Below are positions 25,297-33,403 of a stretch of 64,000 nucleotides of DNA, in pieces. This DNA is from Microcystis aeruginosa FD4 (GTDB lineage Bacteria > Cyanobacteriota > Cyanobacteriia > Cyanobacteriales > Microcystaceae). Where the stretch lies: contig NZ_CP046973.1 in NCBI RefSeq assembly GCF_009792235.1, forward strand, positions 3,906,001 through 3,970,000, written 5' to 3'. The notes under the pieces are model-generated. The model did no database searches and was not told where the DNA came from. It saw only the letters and a program-made list of their open reading frames with translations. The position numbers and the translations under genes are program-made. The first letter of the stretch is position 1. Every line of letters starts with the position of its first letter.

Positions 25297-26807
25297 TTGA
25301 CATACTCCCACCGTCAAGCTACGCTGTGACGGGGGATTCTTTCTACATTGCTGTTAGAAATTCCTTGTTCAACGAGACAGCTTAGATTCTCAATGTCTCC
25401 ATTAAAAATCCAGAGGCGGACTCTCTCAAGGCGTTTGGGTCGGTTTCTGTTTGCCCAACAGTACCGTTGACACTTCGACAAGCTCAGTGTCAATGCCGAG
25501 CGAAGTCGAGGCATTGAGATAATTTCCCAAATATTGTAACCCTTTTTTAAGAATATTTATTGCTGCATTATGATCCCTATCTAAGACTGTTTGACAATTA
25601 GGACATTGATGAGTTCTAGTGCTTAATGATTTCTGAACTCTCGTCCCACAAACTGAACAATCTTGAGTCGTGAAATGCGGTGGTACAGCAACACAGACAA
25701 TCCGATAAATCTTAGCAAAATAATTCAACCATTGAGTGAATTTATACCAAGAAGCATCAGAAATTGACTTGGCAAGCTTACGGTTTTTGACTAAGTTTCT
25801 TACCTTTAAAGCTTCATAGACTACCAGATCATTAGACTGGACTAACGCCAAAGCGTCTTTAATTGCTTTGTCTTGACGTTGTCTTGATACTTTCAAGTGA
25901 AGTTTAGCTACTTTTATCCGTTGCTTGTGATAGTTTTTAGACTGTTTCTTTCCTTGACGAAATCGTTTTGATAATCTCCTTTGTGCTTTTTGAAGTCGTT
26001 TTTCTGACTTGCTTAAATAACGTGGATTCTCTACGGTATTGCCTTGAGCATCGGTATAAAACTCTTTTAACCCTAAGTCAATTCCTGTTATTTGTCCCGT
26101 TGGTTTATGGTATTCTTGCCGTTCTACGTCAATCAAAAACTGGCAATAATAACCGTCAGCACGGCTAACAACTCTTACCCGTTTAATCTGTTGTTCTGAA
26201 TAATAAACTAATGTCTTTTGACTACACCATAAATCAAATTCTGCTGCTTTAAAGCCATCAGTAAATCTGATTTTACGTCGCTCATCAGATAGTTGGTAGC
26301 CTGTTAGTTTGTACTCAACGGAACGGCTAGGCTTTTTGAACCGAGGAAAACCCTTTTTTCCAGGTATCTTAGCATGACAATTCTGATAAAACCGATTAAT
26401 TGATTGCCAGGCTCTATCAGCAGAAGATTGACGTGCTTGAGAGTTTAATTTATTAACCCAAGGTGTCTCTTTATTGTTAGCTAGTACCGGACAAAGTTTT
26501 TGGAGATCATTGCGGGTTGTTCCTTGATTTGACCGCCAATAACGAACACAAGAGTTACGCACAAACTGAGAAGTTCTGATCGCTTCATCAAGCTGGTGAT
26601 ATTGCTCTGGTGTTCCGTTTTTTAGCTTTGCTTCTACGACTAGCATTTAACAAACCTCGACCATTGGCTAGGTTAAGTATAACACAGTTTACTCACAGAT
26701 GGTGGAATTAAACCGATGCTCCGTTGCTGATATTCTGGTCGGATTTCATCTCGCGCAAAGGTGAGTATCTTGTCGAAAAATGTAGCGGGGCATTCATCCG
26801 ACATTTT
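25297..26807 (-). mobile_element. IS200/IS605-type element carrying tnpB only
   Basis: The left end begins AAAATGTCGGATGAATGCCC (minus strand from 26807, same as at 63243). The right end contains the hairpin CCCCCGTCACAGCGTAGCTTGACGG then GGGAGTATGTCAA, ending near 25297. No tnpA is present, so the element depends on a transposase in trans. The 3' part of tnpB plus the right end should produce the omega RNA, with the guide taken from flanking DNA just beyond 25297 (inference from TnpB biology). Confidence 0.75.
25426..26646 (-). CDS. tnpB: TnpB, RNA-guided nuclease of IS200/IS605 family
   Basis: 406 residues, full length. Domains: N-terminal HTH/REC-like region (MLVVEAKLKNGTPEQYHQLD), a basic middle, then a RuvC-like nuclease with GIDLGLKEFYT (Asp), VVYEALKVRNL (Glu) and LDRDHNAAINIL (Asp), and an inserted zinc finger CSVCGTRV...CPNC. 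All catalytic and zinc positions are present, so it is predicted to be active. The C-terminus (ASTSLGIDTELVEVSTV) is encoded by a palindromic segment. GAGG supports ATG 26646. Transcription runs toward the right-end hairpin. Confidence 0.93.
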   Translation of the reverse strand: MLVVEAKLKNGTPEQYHQLDEAIRTSQFVRNSCVRYWRSNQGTTRNDLQKLCPVLANNKETPWVNKLNSQARQSSADRAWQSINRFYQNCHAKIPGKKGFPRFKKPSRSVEYKLTGYQLSDERRKIRFTDGFKAAEFDLWCSQKTLVYYSEQQIKRVRVVSRADGYYCQFLIDVERQEYHKPTGQITGIDLGLKEFYTDAQGNTVENPRYLSKSEKRLQKAQRRLSKRFRQGKKQSKNYHKQRIKVAKLHLKVSRQRQDKAIKDALALVQSNDLVVYEALKVRNLVKNRKLAKSISDASWYKFTQWLNYFAKIYRIVCVAVPPHFTTQDCSVCGTRVQKSLSTRTHQCPNCQTVLDRDHNAAINILKKGLQYLGNYLNASTSLGIDTELVEVSTVLLGKQKPTQTP

Positions 26808-26904
26808 AGGGACTTGCTTAAGAATAACATCCCAGCTAGACCATCGCTGTGTAGAAGAACCAGACCACCCGCAAGTGGTACATCATCAAAGCGCAAGTCC
26901 CTTA
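26806..26904. mobile_element. MITE, family A, single copy
   Basis: TTAGGGACTTGC at the left (26806-26817) and CGCAAGTCCCTTA at the right (26892-26904). The interior matches 5934-6031 (CATCCCAGCT, TCGCTGTGTAGAAGAA, GATCAAAGCG-like). It directly abuts the left end of the TnpB element, suggesting one inserted next to the other. Confidence 0.75.
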
Positions 26905-27649
26905 GGTAATACCAAATTTCTAAATCCATGACAGACATCCACGCTCGAATGCTTGCCAAGCCTGCATTCGTTGTGACGCGAATAAAGAAAAATGGTATCC
27001 TATTGGTGATTTTCTCTCACTTAAGGTGAGCAGCAGAAGTTGTTCAAAGAGGGCGAAGGCAATTCGCCCCTACAATAATATTATTTCGCCAATGGTAGGG
27101 GCGCACCGCGTGCGCCCAAAATGTCATCTGGATATTTCGACAAAATTGAGATGCACCAGGCATAACCATCTCTGTCATTACTTTTGAAAAATGGTATAAC
27201 TTCCGACCCGAGAAAGGAGCCGACCCTCGCACGCCTCTACTATAGGGGTATACTATTAGTCTCTCGCGAGTCAGCTTGCCAGAACATATAGTCCTTTCAG
27301 ATAAGTCTGATACACTCTAGACCAGTTAGACTCTTATGGACTCTGGCATTGATATTCTCAATCTTAATTGAAATTACTATATAAGTTATCCTTAGCTTTT
27401 AATGCTTGAAAATATCCTAACCTAAAAGCGTGGCACTATTGAGTTGGGGTTGCTGGGTCTAGTCTATCTTCCCCAAGAGTACCCAGCCTAATTCCTAAAA
27501 TTAGCAAAAGATGATTTTTTCGTCTTGCTCGTTTTTAGTACAAATGTCTGAGTAAAATCGGAGTAAAGTCTTTAAGTTTAGGCGATCGATGCCCGATAGG
27601 GTTAGAGTAATCAGGGAGAAACTGATTTATCGAGAGGCCATATCATCCC
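26905..27649. other. Gene-free stretch with dispersed repeats and stacked hairpins
   Basis: No supported gene. 27040-27120 holds TAGGGGCGCACCGCGTGCGCCC-type palindromes. 27452-27530 holds GCTGGGT/ACCCAGC (27452-27458, 27481-27487), then CTAATT/AATTAG, then a T-rich imperfect hairpin. This could be a small RNA or the 5' leader of the GST gene. Confidence 0.35.
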
Positions 27650-28447
27650 ATGCTAGAACTCTACCAATTTGAATTATCTGCCTATTGTGAGAAAGTCCGT
27701 CTCATCCTTGACTATAAAGGACTTGCCTATAAAAAAAGGGACGTGGTGCCGGGGGTTGGACAATTGGAATTATTCCGTCTTTCTGGACAGCGACAGGTTC
27801 CCGTCCTCAAGGATGGTGATACTTATATCGCTGACTCGACGGAGATTGCTTTTTATCTCGATCGCAAGTATCCTGAAAAACCAATTATCCCCACAGATCC
27901 CTTACAACGGGGTCAATGTTTATTAATCGAAGAATGGGCCGATGAATCCTTGGGATTGAAAGGAAGAACCGCTTTTCTCGGCGCTTTTGCCCAAAATCAA
28001 AACTTTCGTACCGCTTTTTTACCTCGGGAAACTCCCGATTTTATGCGCTTGTTACTGGGTTCCATGCCGGGGGAATTAATTGATATTTTTGGGACGGGTG
28101 TAGGTCTGGGAAAAGATTCTATCAATACGGCGAAAAAGGGGCTACAACAAGATTTAGAGGCTTTGAACCTCATTTTAACCAATCGTCCCTATTTAGTCGG
28201 GGATCAGCCCACTTTAGCCGATTTAGCCGTGGCGGGATTAAGTGTACTGCTTCAGTTTCCCCCTGGTTCCTATCTCAACTTACCCAGGGAATTGCAAGGC
28301 AAGGGGATTCCGGGGTTAGCCGATAATAGCGCCTACGAAGGCTTTTTTGCTTGGCGCGATCGTCTTTATAGTCAATACCGTCAAACTATCACCCCGGGGA
28401 GTTCCACCCCTCCCATCGATTCCCCCACCTCCATCCAGATCGAATAG
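27650..28447 (+). CDS. Glutathione S-transferase family protein
   Basis: 265 residues. The N-terminal thioredoxin fold shows ELSAYCEKVRLILDYKGL (Cys in the active-site turn), QRQVPVLKDGD with the cis-Pro, and ADSTEIAFYLDRKYP, the glutathione gamma-glutamyl-binding E/S motif. The C-terminal helical domain includes YLVGDQPTLADLAVAGL (N-capping box). The Cys in place of Tyr/Ser suggests an omega/beta-like thiol-transferase type. Extra 20 residues of Pro/Ser-rich tail. Role likely in thiol-dependent detoxification or reduction in the cytosol. Preceded by a long leader with hairpins. Confidence 0.85.
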   Translation: MLELYQFELSAYCEKVRLILDYKGLAYKKRDVVPGVGQLELFRLSGQRQVPVLKDGDTYIADSTEIAFYLDRKYPEKPIIPTDPLQRGQCLLIEEWADESLGLKGRTAFLGAFAQNQNFRTAFLPRETPDFMRLLLGSMPGELIDIFGTGVGLGKDSINTAKKGLQQDLEALNLILTNRPYLVGDQPTLADLAVAGLSVLLQFPPGSYLNLPRELQGKGIPGLADNSAYEGFFAWRDRLYSQYRQTITPGSSTPPIDSPTSIQIE

Positions 28448-28461
28448 CAGAGCTTGACTAG

Positions 28462-28612
28462 GGTGGTGGGTGTGGGGTGTGGGGTGTAGGGTGTGGGGTG
28501 TAGGGTGTGGGGTGTGGGGTGTGGGGTGTGGGGTGTGGGGTGTGGGGTGTGGGGTGTAGGGTGTGGGGAGAATAAATAAAAATAATCTCCTGACTCCTGA
28601 CGACCGACTCCT
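28462..28612 (+). repeat. Left arm of a long inverted repeat, with GTGTGGGG array
   Basis: An array of GTGTGGG(G/TA) units (28462-28568) followed by GAGAATAAATAAA, ATAATCTCCTGACTCCTGAC and GACCGACTCCT (to 28612). The same sequence in inverse order lies at 29914-30086 on the far side of two genes. Confidence 0.85.
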
Positions 28613-28627
28613 ATCTCCTAACTCCTG

Positions 28628-29317
28628 TTAAGATTCGCGTAAAACGTAGCCGACACCGCGCACGGTATGAATGAGGCGTTTTTGACCACCAGCTTCCATC
28701 TTCAGGCGTAAATAGCGAATATATACCTCAATAACGTTTGATGCTCCTTGAAATTCATCTCCCCAGACATTTTCGAGAATTTGATCCCTTGATAATACTT
28801 CTTTGGGGTGAATCATTAGGTAGCGGAGCAGTTCAAATTCCTTCATCGTCAACTCAATATTTTTGTTTTTATAGGAGAGACGACGAGTGGCTAAATCTAA
28901 TACTAAGTCACCGAAGCACAATTGTTCGGGGATAGTTTCCAGAGGTTGCAGGTAAAAACGGATTAATTTGAGAAAAGATGGCGAATTATAGGGTTTGAGA
29001 AAATAATCGTCGGCTCCCGCTTCCAAACAGGCGAGACGTTCTTCTAGAGTTTCTTGAGATACTAATAAAATAATATAAACGCGACTTCCCTGGGAACGTA
29101 AACGACGACAAAACTTCACACCGGCCTCCGCTGCGAGGAAGCGATCGAGTATAATCATCGCTGGCTGCCAACTTTTCACTTCTGGGAAAGCACTATCAAT
29201 GCTAGGCACAATCAGGGGACGATAACCTGCTTCTTTCAAGTCCGCAGTAGCTAGTTTAGCGATATTCTCCTCAATTCCCACCAAGAGAATTGAAGAATTT
29301 GGAACAGATGTACTCAT
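28628..29317 (-). CDS. OmpR-type response regulator with atypical receiver (possibly NblR-like)
   Basis: 229 residues. Receiver domain 1-120: the phospho-acceptor Asp58 is present (MIILDRF), as are the conserved Lys (FLKPYN) and Ser (LLVSQE). The usual DD pair after strand 1 is Glu16-Glu17 (LVGIEEN). The winged-helix output domain (about 130-229) reads LTMKEFELLRYLMIHPKEVLSRDQILENVWG and VIEVYIRYLRLKMEAGG, then LIHTVRGVGYVLRES. DNA-binding regulator. A relation to NblR, the atypical regulator of phycobilisome degradation, is possible but unproven. No histidine kinase is adjacent. Confidence 0.8.
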   Translation of the reverse strand: MSTSVPNSSILLVGIEENIAKLATADLKEAGYRPLIVPSIDSAFPEVKSWQPAMIILDRFLAAEAGVKFCRRLRSQGSRVYIILLVSQETLEERLACLEAGADDYFLKPYNSPSFLKLIRFYLQPLETIPEQLCFGDLVLDLATRRLSYKNKNIELTMKEFELLRYLMIHPKEVLSRDQILENVWGDEFQGASNVIEVYIRYLRLKMEAGGQKRLIHTVRGVGYVLRES

Positions 29318-29387
29318 AAGTTGGCAGCGGTAAAGAAATAGGAAAGATAGGGAGGGGACTAGCTAATTGTACTTAATTGATTCTTGC

Positions 29388-29870
29388 CTAACCGATTTGA
29401 GATAAAAAAGTTAACGCGGTGGTGCGTTGGACAAAATTACCATTGACAGACCAACCAGTTACTCGATCGGGGGACGACCAGAGGCTAAGATGATCTACAG
29501 GGGGATCTGCATAAAAATTTCCTCCACCACTACCCAATAAACAGGAACTCCAATGGGTAAAATAATCGTGACTAAGGCGATAAATGGGAAAATTACCGAT
29601 TAATGGCACTCCCCACCCGTCCAGAGCTATTAAAGCTGCAATTTTCGCTCCTTGAGCTTGCCAATAATGAGCTAAAGCGATCGCATTTACCACCCCCGCA
29701 CTAAACCCAATTAAGGTCAGGTCTTCTCCCGGTGAAAAAGCTTCATTTAAGCAAGAAAAAGGAGAAATAATAATATAGGGGCGTAATTTGACCGATTTGC
29801 CCTCCAGATGTCCTAAAAAATCCTCGGTCAATCTAGAATCATGAAAACCCGGACAAATCACTAAGGTCAT
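29388..29870 (-). CDS. Small alpha/beta-hydrolase-like protein
   Basis: 160 residues, shorter than a full alpha/beta hydrolase. VICPGFHDSRLT at the start is an oxyanion-loop-like strand, LTLIGFSAGVVNAIALAHYW carries a GxSxG nucleophile elbow (Ser at about residue 78), and a late DHLSLW may supply the His. The intervening cap appears minimal. Probably an esterase-like or degenerate lipase-fold protein, substrate unknown. It sits upstream of the response regulator in the same direction, 70 bp apart, and both lie between long inverted repeats. Confidence 0.6.
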   Translation of the reverse strand: MTLVICPGFHDSRLTEDFLGHLEGKSVKLRPYIIISPFSCLNEAFSPGEDLTLIGFSAGVVNAIALAHYWQAQGAKIAALIALDGWGVPLIGNFPIYRLSHDYFTHWSSCLLGSGGGNFYADPPVDHLSLWSSPDRVTGWSVNGNFVQRTTALTFLSQIG

Positions 29871-29913
29871 AAAATTAATTAGGGTTCGCTGAAAAAGTTT
29901 GTTGGTGGGGTTA

Positions 29914-30086
29914 GGAGTCGGTCGTCAGGAGTCGGTCGTCAGGAGTCAGGAGATTATTTTATTTATTCTCCCTACACCCCACACCCTACACCCCACACCC
30001 CACACCCCACACCCTACACCCCACACCCCACACCCTACACCCCACACCCCACACCCCACACCCCACACCCCACACCCCACACCCCA
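29914..30086 (-). repeat. Right arm of a long inverted repeat, with CACACCCC array
   Basis: GGAGTCGGTCGTCAGGAGTC (twice), AGATTATTTTATTTATTCTC and a CACACCC(C/TA) array. This is the reverse complement of 28462-28612 with a one-base indel in the A/T run. A TAGGGTTCGCTGAAAAAG end of MITE family B lies at about 29880. Confidence 0.85.
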
Positions 30087-30107
30087 CTTCCCCTAATCTT
30101 GCCACTT

Positions 30108-31481
30108 ATGACGGTAGAATCCAGCTTACAACAATTAAAAAGAGCTTCATCGGGACGATTACCCAGCAGTTACGGGGTCTATTTTAAGAATACCCTGGTG
30201 GCCCTCTGTCATGCTCTTGAAGATCATATCTTGCAAACTAGCAGCCCTGACAGTACAAATAAACCACTGGTTTTAGTCACCTTTCAACAGGGTAAATGGT
30301 ATTTACAGGAAGCAGAGCGCTATTTAGATATTGCTCGCTCTTCTCGTCACATTGCGATCGCATCCGTGGCCGATAGTGGTTTTTCTGAGCATAAAACCGG
30401 CAGTTTAGAGAATGTTTCGCTAGTTAACTTAGATAATAGCGATAGTTTGGTTAATGAGTGGAATTTAATCATTCTTTCCCCCGATTACGCCTCCATGGTA
30501 CTCTGTCATGAGTTATCCCCGGAAGAATACCGGTCCGATAGTCAACCCCAAATAGACACGGAGCGAAAATTCTACGGTTTATGGACATTCGAGCGCGATT
30601 TAGTCGAAAAAGCCGCTACAATCTTAATTGAGCGTCTGCATCCCTATAATCCCAGTCTAGCGGCCGATTTAAGCAGACAACAGCAGGAAATTAGTCAAAA
30701 TATTAATCCCATTCCCACGGATTTAACGGGAGTAGTCTCTCGCATTGTCACCTATCTGCAAACCAGTCAACAGCAGTTAGTCACCGTCAGCAGACAAGCG
30801 CGAGAATTAAGCGACTTAGAAGGACAAGCATCCCGTTTAAATAAAAATTTAGCCGCTAATAAACTGCAAGCTTTTCTAAGAATGGCTCAAAAAGTCGATG
30901 AAAGAGATATTGATAATCCCCTTGCTTCCCTACAGGTGGCCGCTTTAGCGGAAATGTTAGGACAATTGCTCGATTTACCCACCCTGAGATTACGACGCTT
31001 ACGATTAGCAGGTTTATTATACCGCATCGGTCTGGCGGAGGCTCCGATCGAAGTTTTTAGACAGCGTGCCAGTCAGTTAGAGGGAGCAAATGCGTTATTT
31101 TGGCGGGATAGATCGGTGTTAGGCGCACAATTACTCGCTACTATGCCCGAATTAGCCCCAATTCAACAGATTATTTACCATGAGTTTGAATACTGGGATG
31201 GTAGCGGGGTTCCCAACGGCTTAAAAGGGGAAGAAATCAGCCTAGAGTCGCGAATTTTAGGATTATCGGCCTATTTTCAGGAATTAACTCAACCGCGAGG
31301 CGACCGACTAGCTCTAGATTTAGGAGAGTCCCTAGAGCGTTGTCAAAATTATAGCGGGATTCGTTTCGATCCCGCTTTGGTAGAAAAATTAACTTCGGTA
31401 ATTCGTCTGTGCGAAATGGGATGGATGCAATTACCCGATCGCCCTAGTCAAGTCCCCGCCGTCTGGTTAGAATCAGTTTAG
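30108..31481 (+). CDS. DICT-domain sensor with degenerate HD-GYP domain
   Basis: 457 residues from ATG 30108 (a TTG 9 bp upstream is possible). Residues about 10-150 resemble the DICT sensory domain (LVALCHALEDHIL, VLVTFQQGKWYLQEAERY, FYGLWTFERD). Residues about 250-440 follow the HD-GYP layout, LRLRRLRLAGLLYRIGLAEAP, then IIYHEFEYWDGSGVPNGLKGE and ISLESRILGLSAYF. The defining HD pair is YR and GYP is GVP, so c-di-GMP hydrolysis is unlikely and a binding or scaffold role is inferred. Separated from hpnH tail-to-tail by 1 bp. Confidence 0.75.
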   Translation: MTVESSLQQLKRASSGRLPSSYGVYFKNTLVALCHALEDHILQTSSPDSTNKPLVLVTFQQGKWYLQEAERYLDIARSSRHIAIASVADSGFSEHKTGSLENVSLVNLDNSDSLVNEWNLIILSPDYASMVLCHELSPEEYRSDSQPQIDTERKFYGLWTFERDLVEKAATILIERLHPYNPSLAADLSRQQQEISQNINPIPTDLTGVVSRIVTYLQTSQQQLVTVSRQARELSDLEGQASRLNKNLAANKLQAFLRMAQKVDERDIDNPLASLQVAALAEMLGQLLDLPTLRLRRLRLAGLLYRIGLAEAPIEVFRQRASQLEGANALFWRDRSVLGAQLLATMPELAPIQQIIYHEFEYWDGSGVPNGLKGEEISLESRILGLSAYFQELTQPRGDRLALDLGESLERCQNYSGIRFDPALVEKLTSVIRLCEMGWMQLPDRPSQVPAVWLESV

Positions 31482-31482
31482 A

Positions 31483-32499
31483 TTAGACTCCGATTAAACT
31501 CTGCATCGCACGTCCCATATTAGCCGGTTTAAAAGCTGCCATGGCCGCGGTCGGTTCATAGCCGCAATGTACCATACAATCGGCACATTGAGGATTGCCA
31601 CTGGCTCGACCGTAGTTATCCCAATTGGTTTCTTCTAAAAGTTCCCGAAAGCTTTTGTAATGTCCTTCGTTGAGCAGATAACAGGGTTTTTGCCATCCTA
31701 AAAGACTATAGCTAGGACTACCCCAAGGAGTGCATTCATAGTCCTGTTCACCGATGAGAAAATCGAGAAAGAGAGGATTATGGTTAAAATTCCACTTTTT
31801 CTGCCTTGATTTCCAGGGTGAGAGAATTTCTCGGAATAAAGCTCTAGTTTGCTCCCGTTTCAAGAAACTATCTTGATCCGGGGCCCACTCATAACTATAA
31901 CCGGGGGAAATCATCATACCATCGATGCCCAAAGTAGCGAGAAAATCGAAAAATTCCTGCATTTCTCGCGGATCTGTGCCTTCAAAAACCGTGGTATTAG
32001 TAGTAACCCGAAAACCTCTCGCTTTCGCCGCTTTAATCCCTTGTACTGCCTTATCGAATACTCCCTCTCGATCCACACAGCGATCGTGATGTGCTTTTAA
32101 ACCGTCCAGATGGACACTAAAAGTAAGATAGGGTGAAGGAGTAAATTTATCCAGGCTTTTTTCCAATAACAGAGCATTGGTACAGAGATAGACGAATTTT
32201 TTTCTGTCCACTAAACCCTTGACAATTTCATCGATTTGTGGATGCAAAAGCGGCTCGCCCCCGGGGATGGAAACCACCGGAACCCCGCATTCTTCCACCG
32301 CTGCGAAACATTCTGCTGGGGTGAGATGATTACGGAGGATTTCCGGGGGATGTTGAATCTTACCGCAGCCAGTACAGGCTAAATTACAGCGAAATAGAGG
32401 TTCTAGCATTAAAACTAAGGGAAAACGCTTTTTCCCTGCTAGACGCTGTTTCAAGATATAGGAAGCAACCACTAAAGCTTGTTGCAGTTGGACAGCCAT
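31483..32499 (-). CDS. hpnH: HpnH, radical SAM adenosylhopane synthase
   Basis: 338 residues from ATG 32499, the family's usual length. The frame opens to a TTG at 32577 but the extra 26 residues are not family-like. The radical-SAM motif CxxxCxxC is present (CNLACTGCGK), with SIPGGEPLLHPQ, a strand with SVHLDGLKAHHD, and a C-terminal Cys cluster (PQCADCMVHCGYEPTAA). Role: adds a 5'-deoxyadenosyl group from SAM to diploptene, the first step toward extended hopanoids (bacteriohopanepolyols), membrane lipids of cyanobacteria. Other hpn/shc genes are not in the window. Confidence 0.93.
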   Translation of the reverse strand: MAVQLQQALVVASYILKQRLAGKKRFPLVLMLEPLFRCNLACTGCGKIQHPPEILRNHLTPAECFAAVEECGVPVVSIPGGEPLLHPQIDEIVKGLVDRKKFVYLCTNALLLEKSLDKFTPSPYLTFSVHLDGLKAHHDRCVDREGVFDKAVQGIKAAKARGFRVTTNTTVFEGTDPREMQEFFDFLATLGIDGMMISPGYSYEWAPDQDSFLKREQTRALFREILSPWKSRQKKWNFNHNPLFLDFLIGEQDYECTPWGSPSYSLLGWQKPCYLLNEGHYKSFRELLEETNWDNYGRASGNPQCADCMVHCGYEPTAAMAAFKPANMGRAMQSLIGV

Positions 32500-32582
32500 T
32501 TGCTCACACCAAAAGGATTCTAAGTCATTATAGACTGTTAACAGGGGATCAAGGCATAGGAGCCTAGAAAATGGCAAATTGA

Positions 32583-32676
32583 AGGTAGGTTGGGTTGAAG
32601 CATGAAACCCAACACCTGCATGGGTTACGAAGTGCGCTAACCCATCCTACAAATAATTGTGCCTCCCTACTTATCA
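32583..32676 (-). repeat. Dispersed palindromic repeat, inverted copy of 13602-13692
   Basis: GTAGGTTGGGTTGAAGCATG, AAACCCAACACC, GTTACGAAGTGCGCTAACCC and AATAATTGTGCC match the 13.6-kb copy in reverse orientation. No coding potential. Confidence 0.75.
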
Positions 32677-32787
32677 GCTTTTATTTATCCGATTAATTGG
32701 CCCTTATCACCTTGATCTAGCTGATGACTTCAAGACTAATGACTCCTAACCTTAACGACAATTTTTGATTTTTACAAGAGGTCTATT

Positions 32788-33387
32788 ATGAGTTCTTTAG
32801 GCGATCGCTTCAAGAAATTTGCGGGTAAAACTCGCTATGTGGTCTGTCGCTTATTCTTGCATCTCTACGGACAAGAAGTCGCACCTCTGATCGGTATTCT
32901 TAATCGTACTGGCCGGGAGGCGATCGATTGCGAAGGCGATTTAGAGGTCATGGGAGAGGGTTTAGTAGAAATTTGTCAAAATCTGCTGCAGATGAACCTC
33001 TATTGGTTTTCTGTGGCTAATGAGGGCGATATTTTTTGGAGTGAGGGGGAAGCGGGAGACTACGTTAACGAACTGTTTACCGATTCCGCGGCCAGATACC
33101 TAAGTGAATCGGTGTCTGGGGAAGTGGGGGAAAAGGAACCCTTAACTTTACCCGTCACCGATAACTTAGTTGTTATGATCACAATAGCCTTCGAGGGTGA
33201 GAGTGCTGCTTTAGAAACTAGCCTAGCCGATCGAGAGGCCCTGGAAGATGGTTTAAAATCAATAATTAACCTTCACTACCAAGGTCGGCTGCGTGCGATT
33301 CAGGTACATTTTTCTCCTGCTCAATTGGGAGATGAATTGACCAATGAGCAACTATTACTCAATTTCCCAGAATTGCTGCCTTTATAG
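32788..33387 (+). CDS. Cyanobacterial conserved protein (DUF1517-like)
   Basis: 199 residues, soluble. GKTRYVVCRLFLHLYGQEVAP near the N-terminus, then LVEICQNLLQMNLYWFSVANEGDIFWSEGEAGDYVNELF and the C-terminal YQGRLRAIQVHFSPAQLGDELT...LLLNFPELLPL. The final TxDELxxxxPxLxPL pattern recalls DUF1517 C-termini, so relation is suggested but not certain. AGAGG supports ATG 32788. Followed 17 bp later by a lipoprotein gene in the same direction. Confidence 0.6.
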   Translation: MSSLGDRFKKFAGKTRYVVCRLFLHLYGQEVAPLIGILNRTGREAIDCEGDLEVMGEGLVEICQNLLQMNLYWFSVANEGDIFWSEGEAGDYVNELFTDSAARYLSESVSGEVGEKEPLTLPVTDNLVVMITIAFEGESAALETSLADREALEDGLKSIINLHYQGRLRAIQVHFSPAQLGDELTNEQLLLNFPELLPL

Positions 33388-33403
33388 TCTTAATTTTGCC
33401 CTT

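Noticed and set aside
29899..30096. 65-aa His/Thr/Pro-rich ORF
   Set aside because: Translation of the CACACCCC array.
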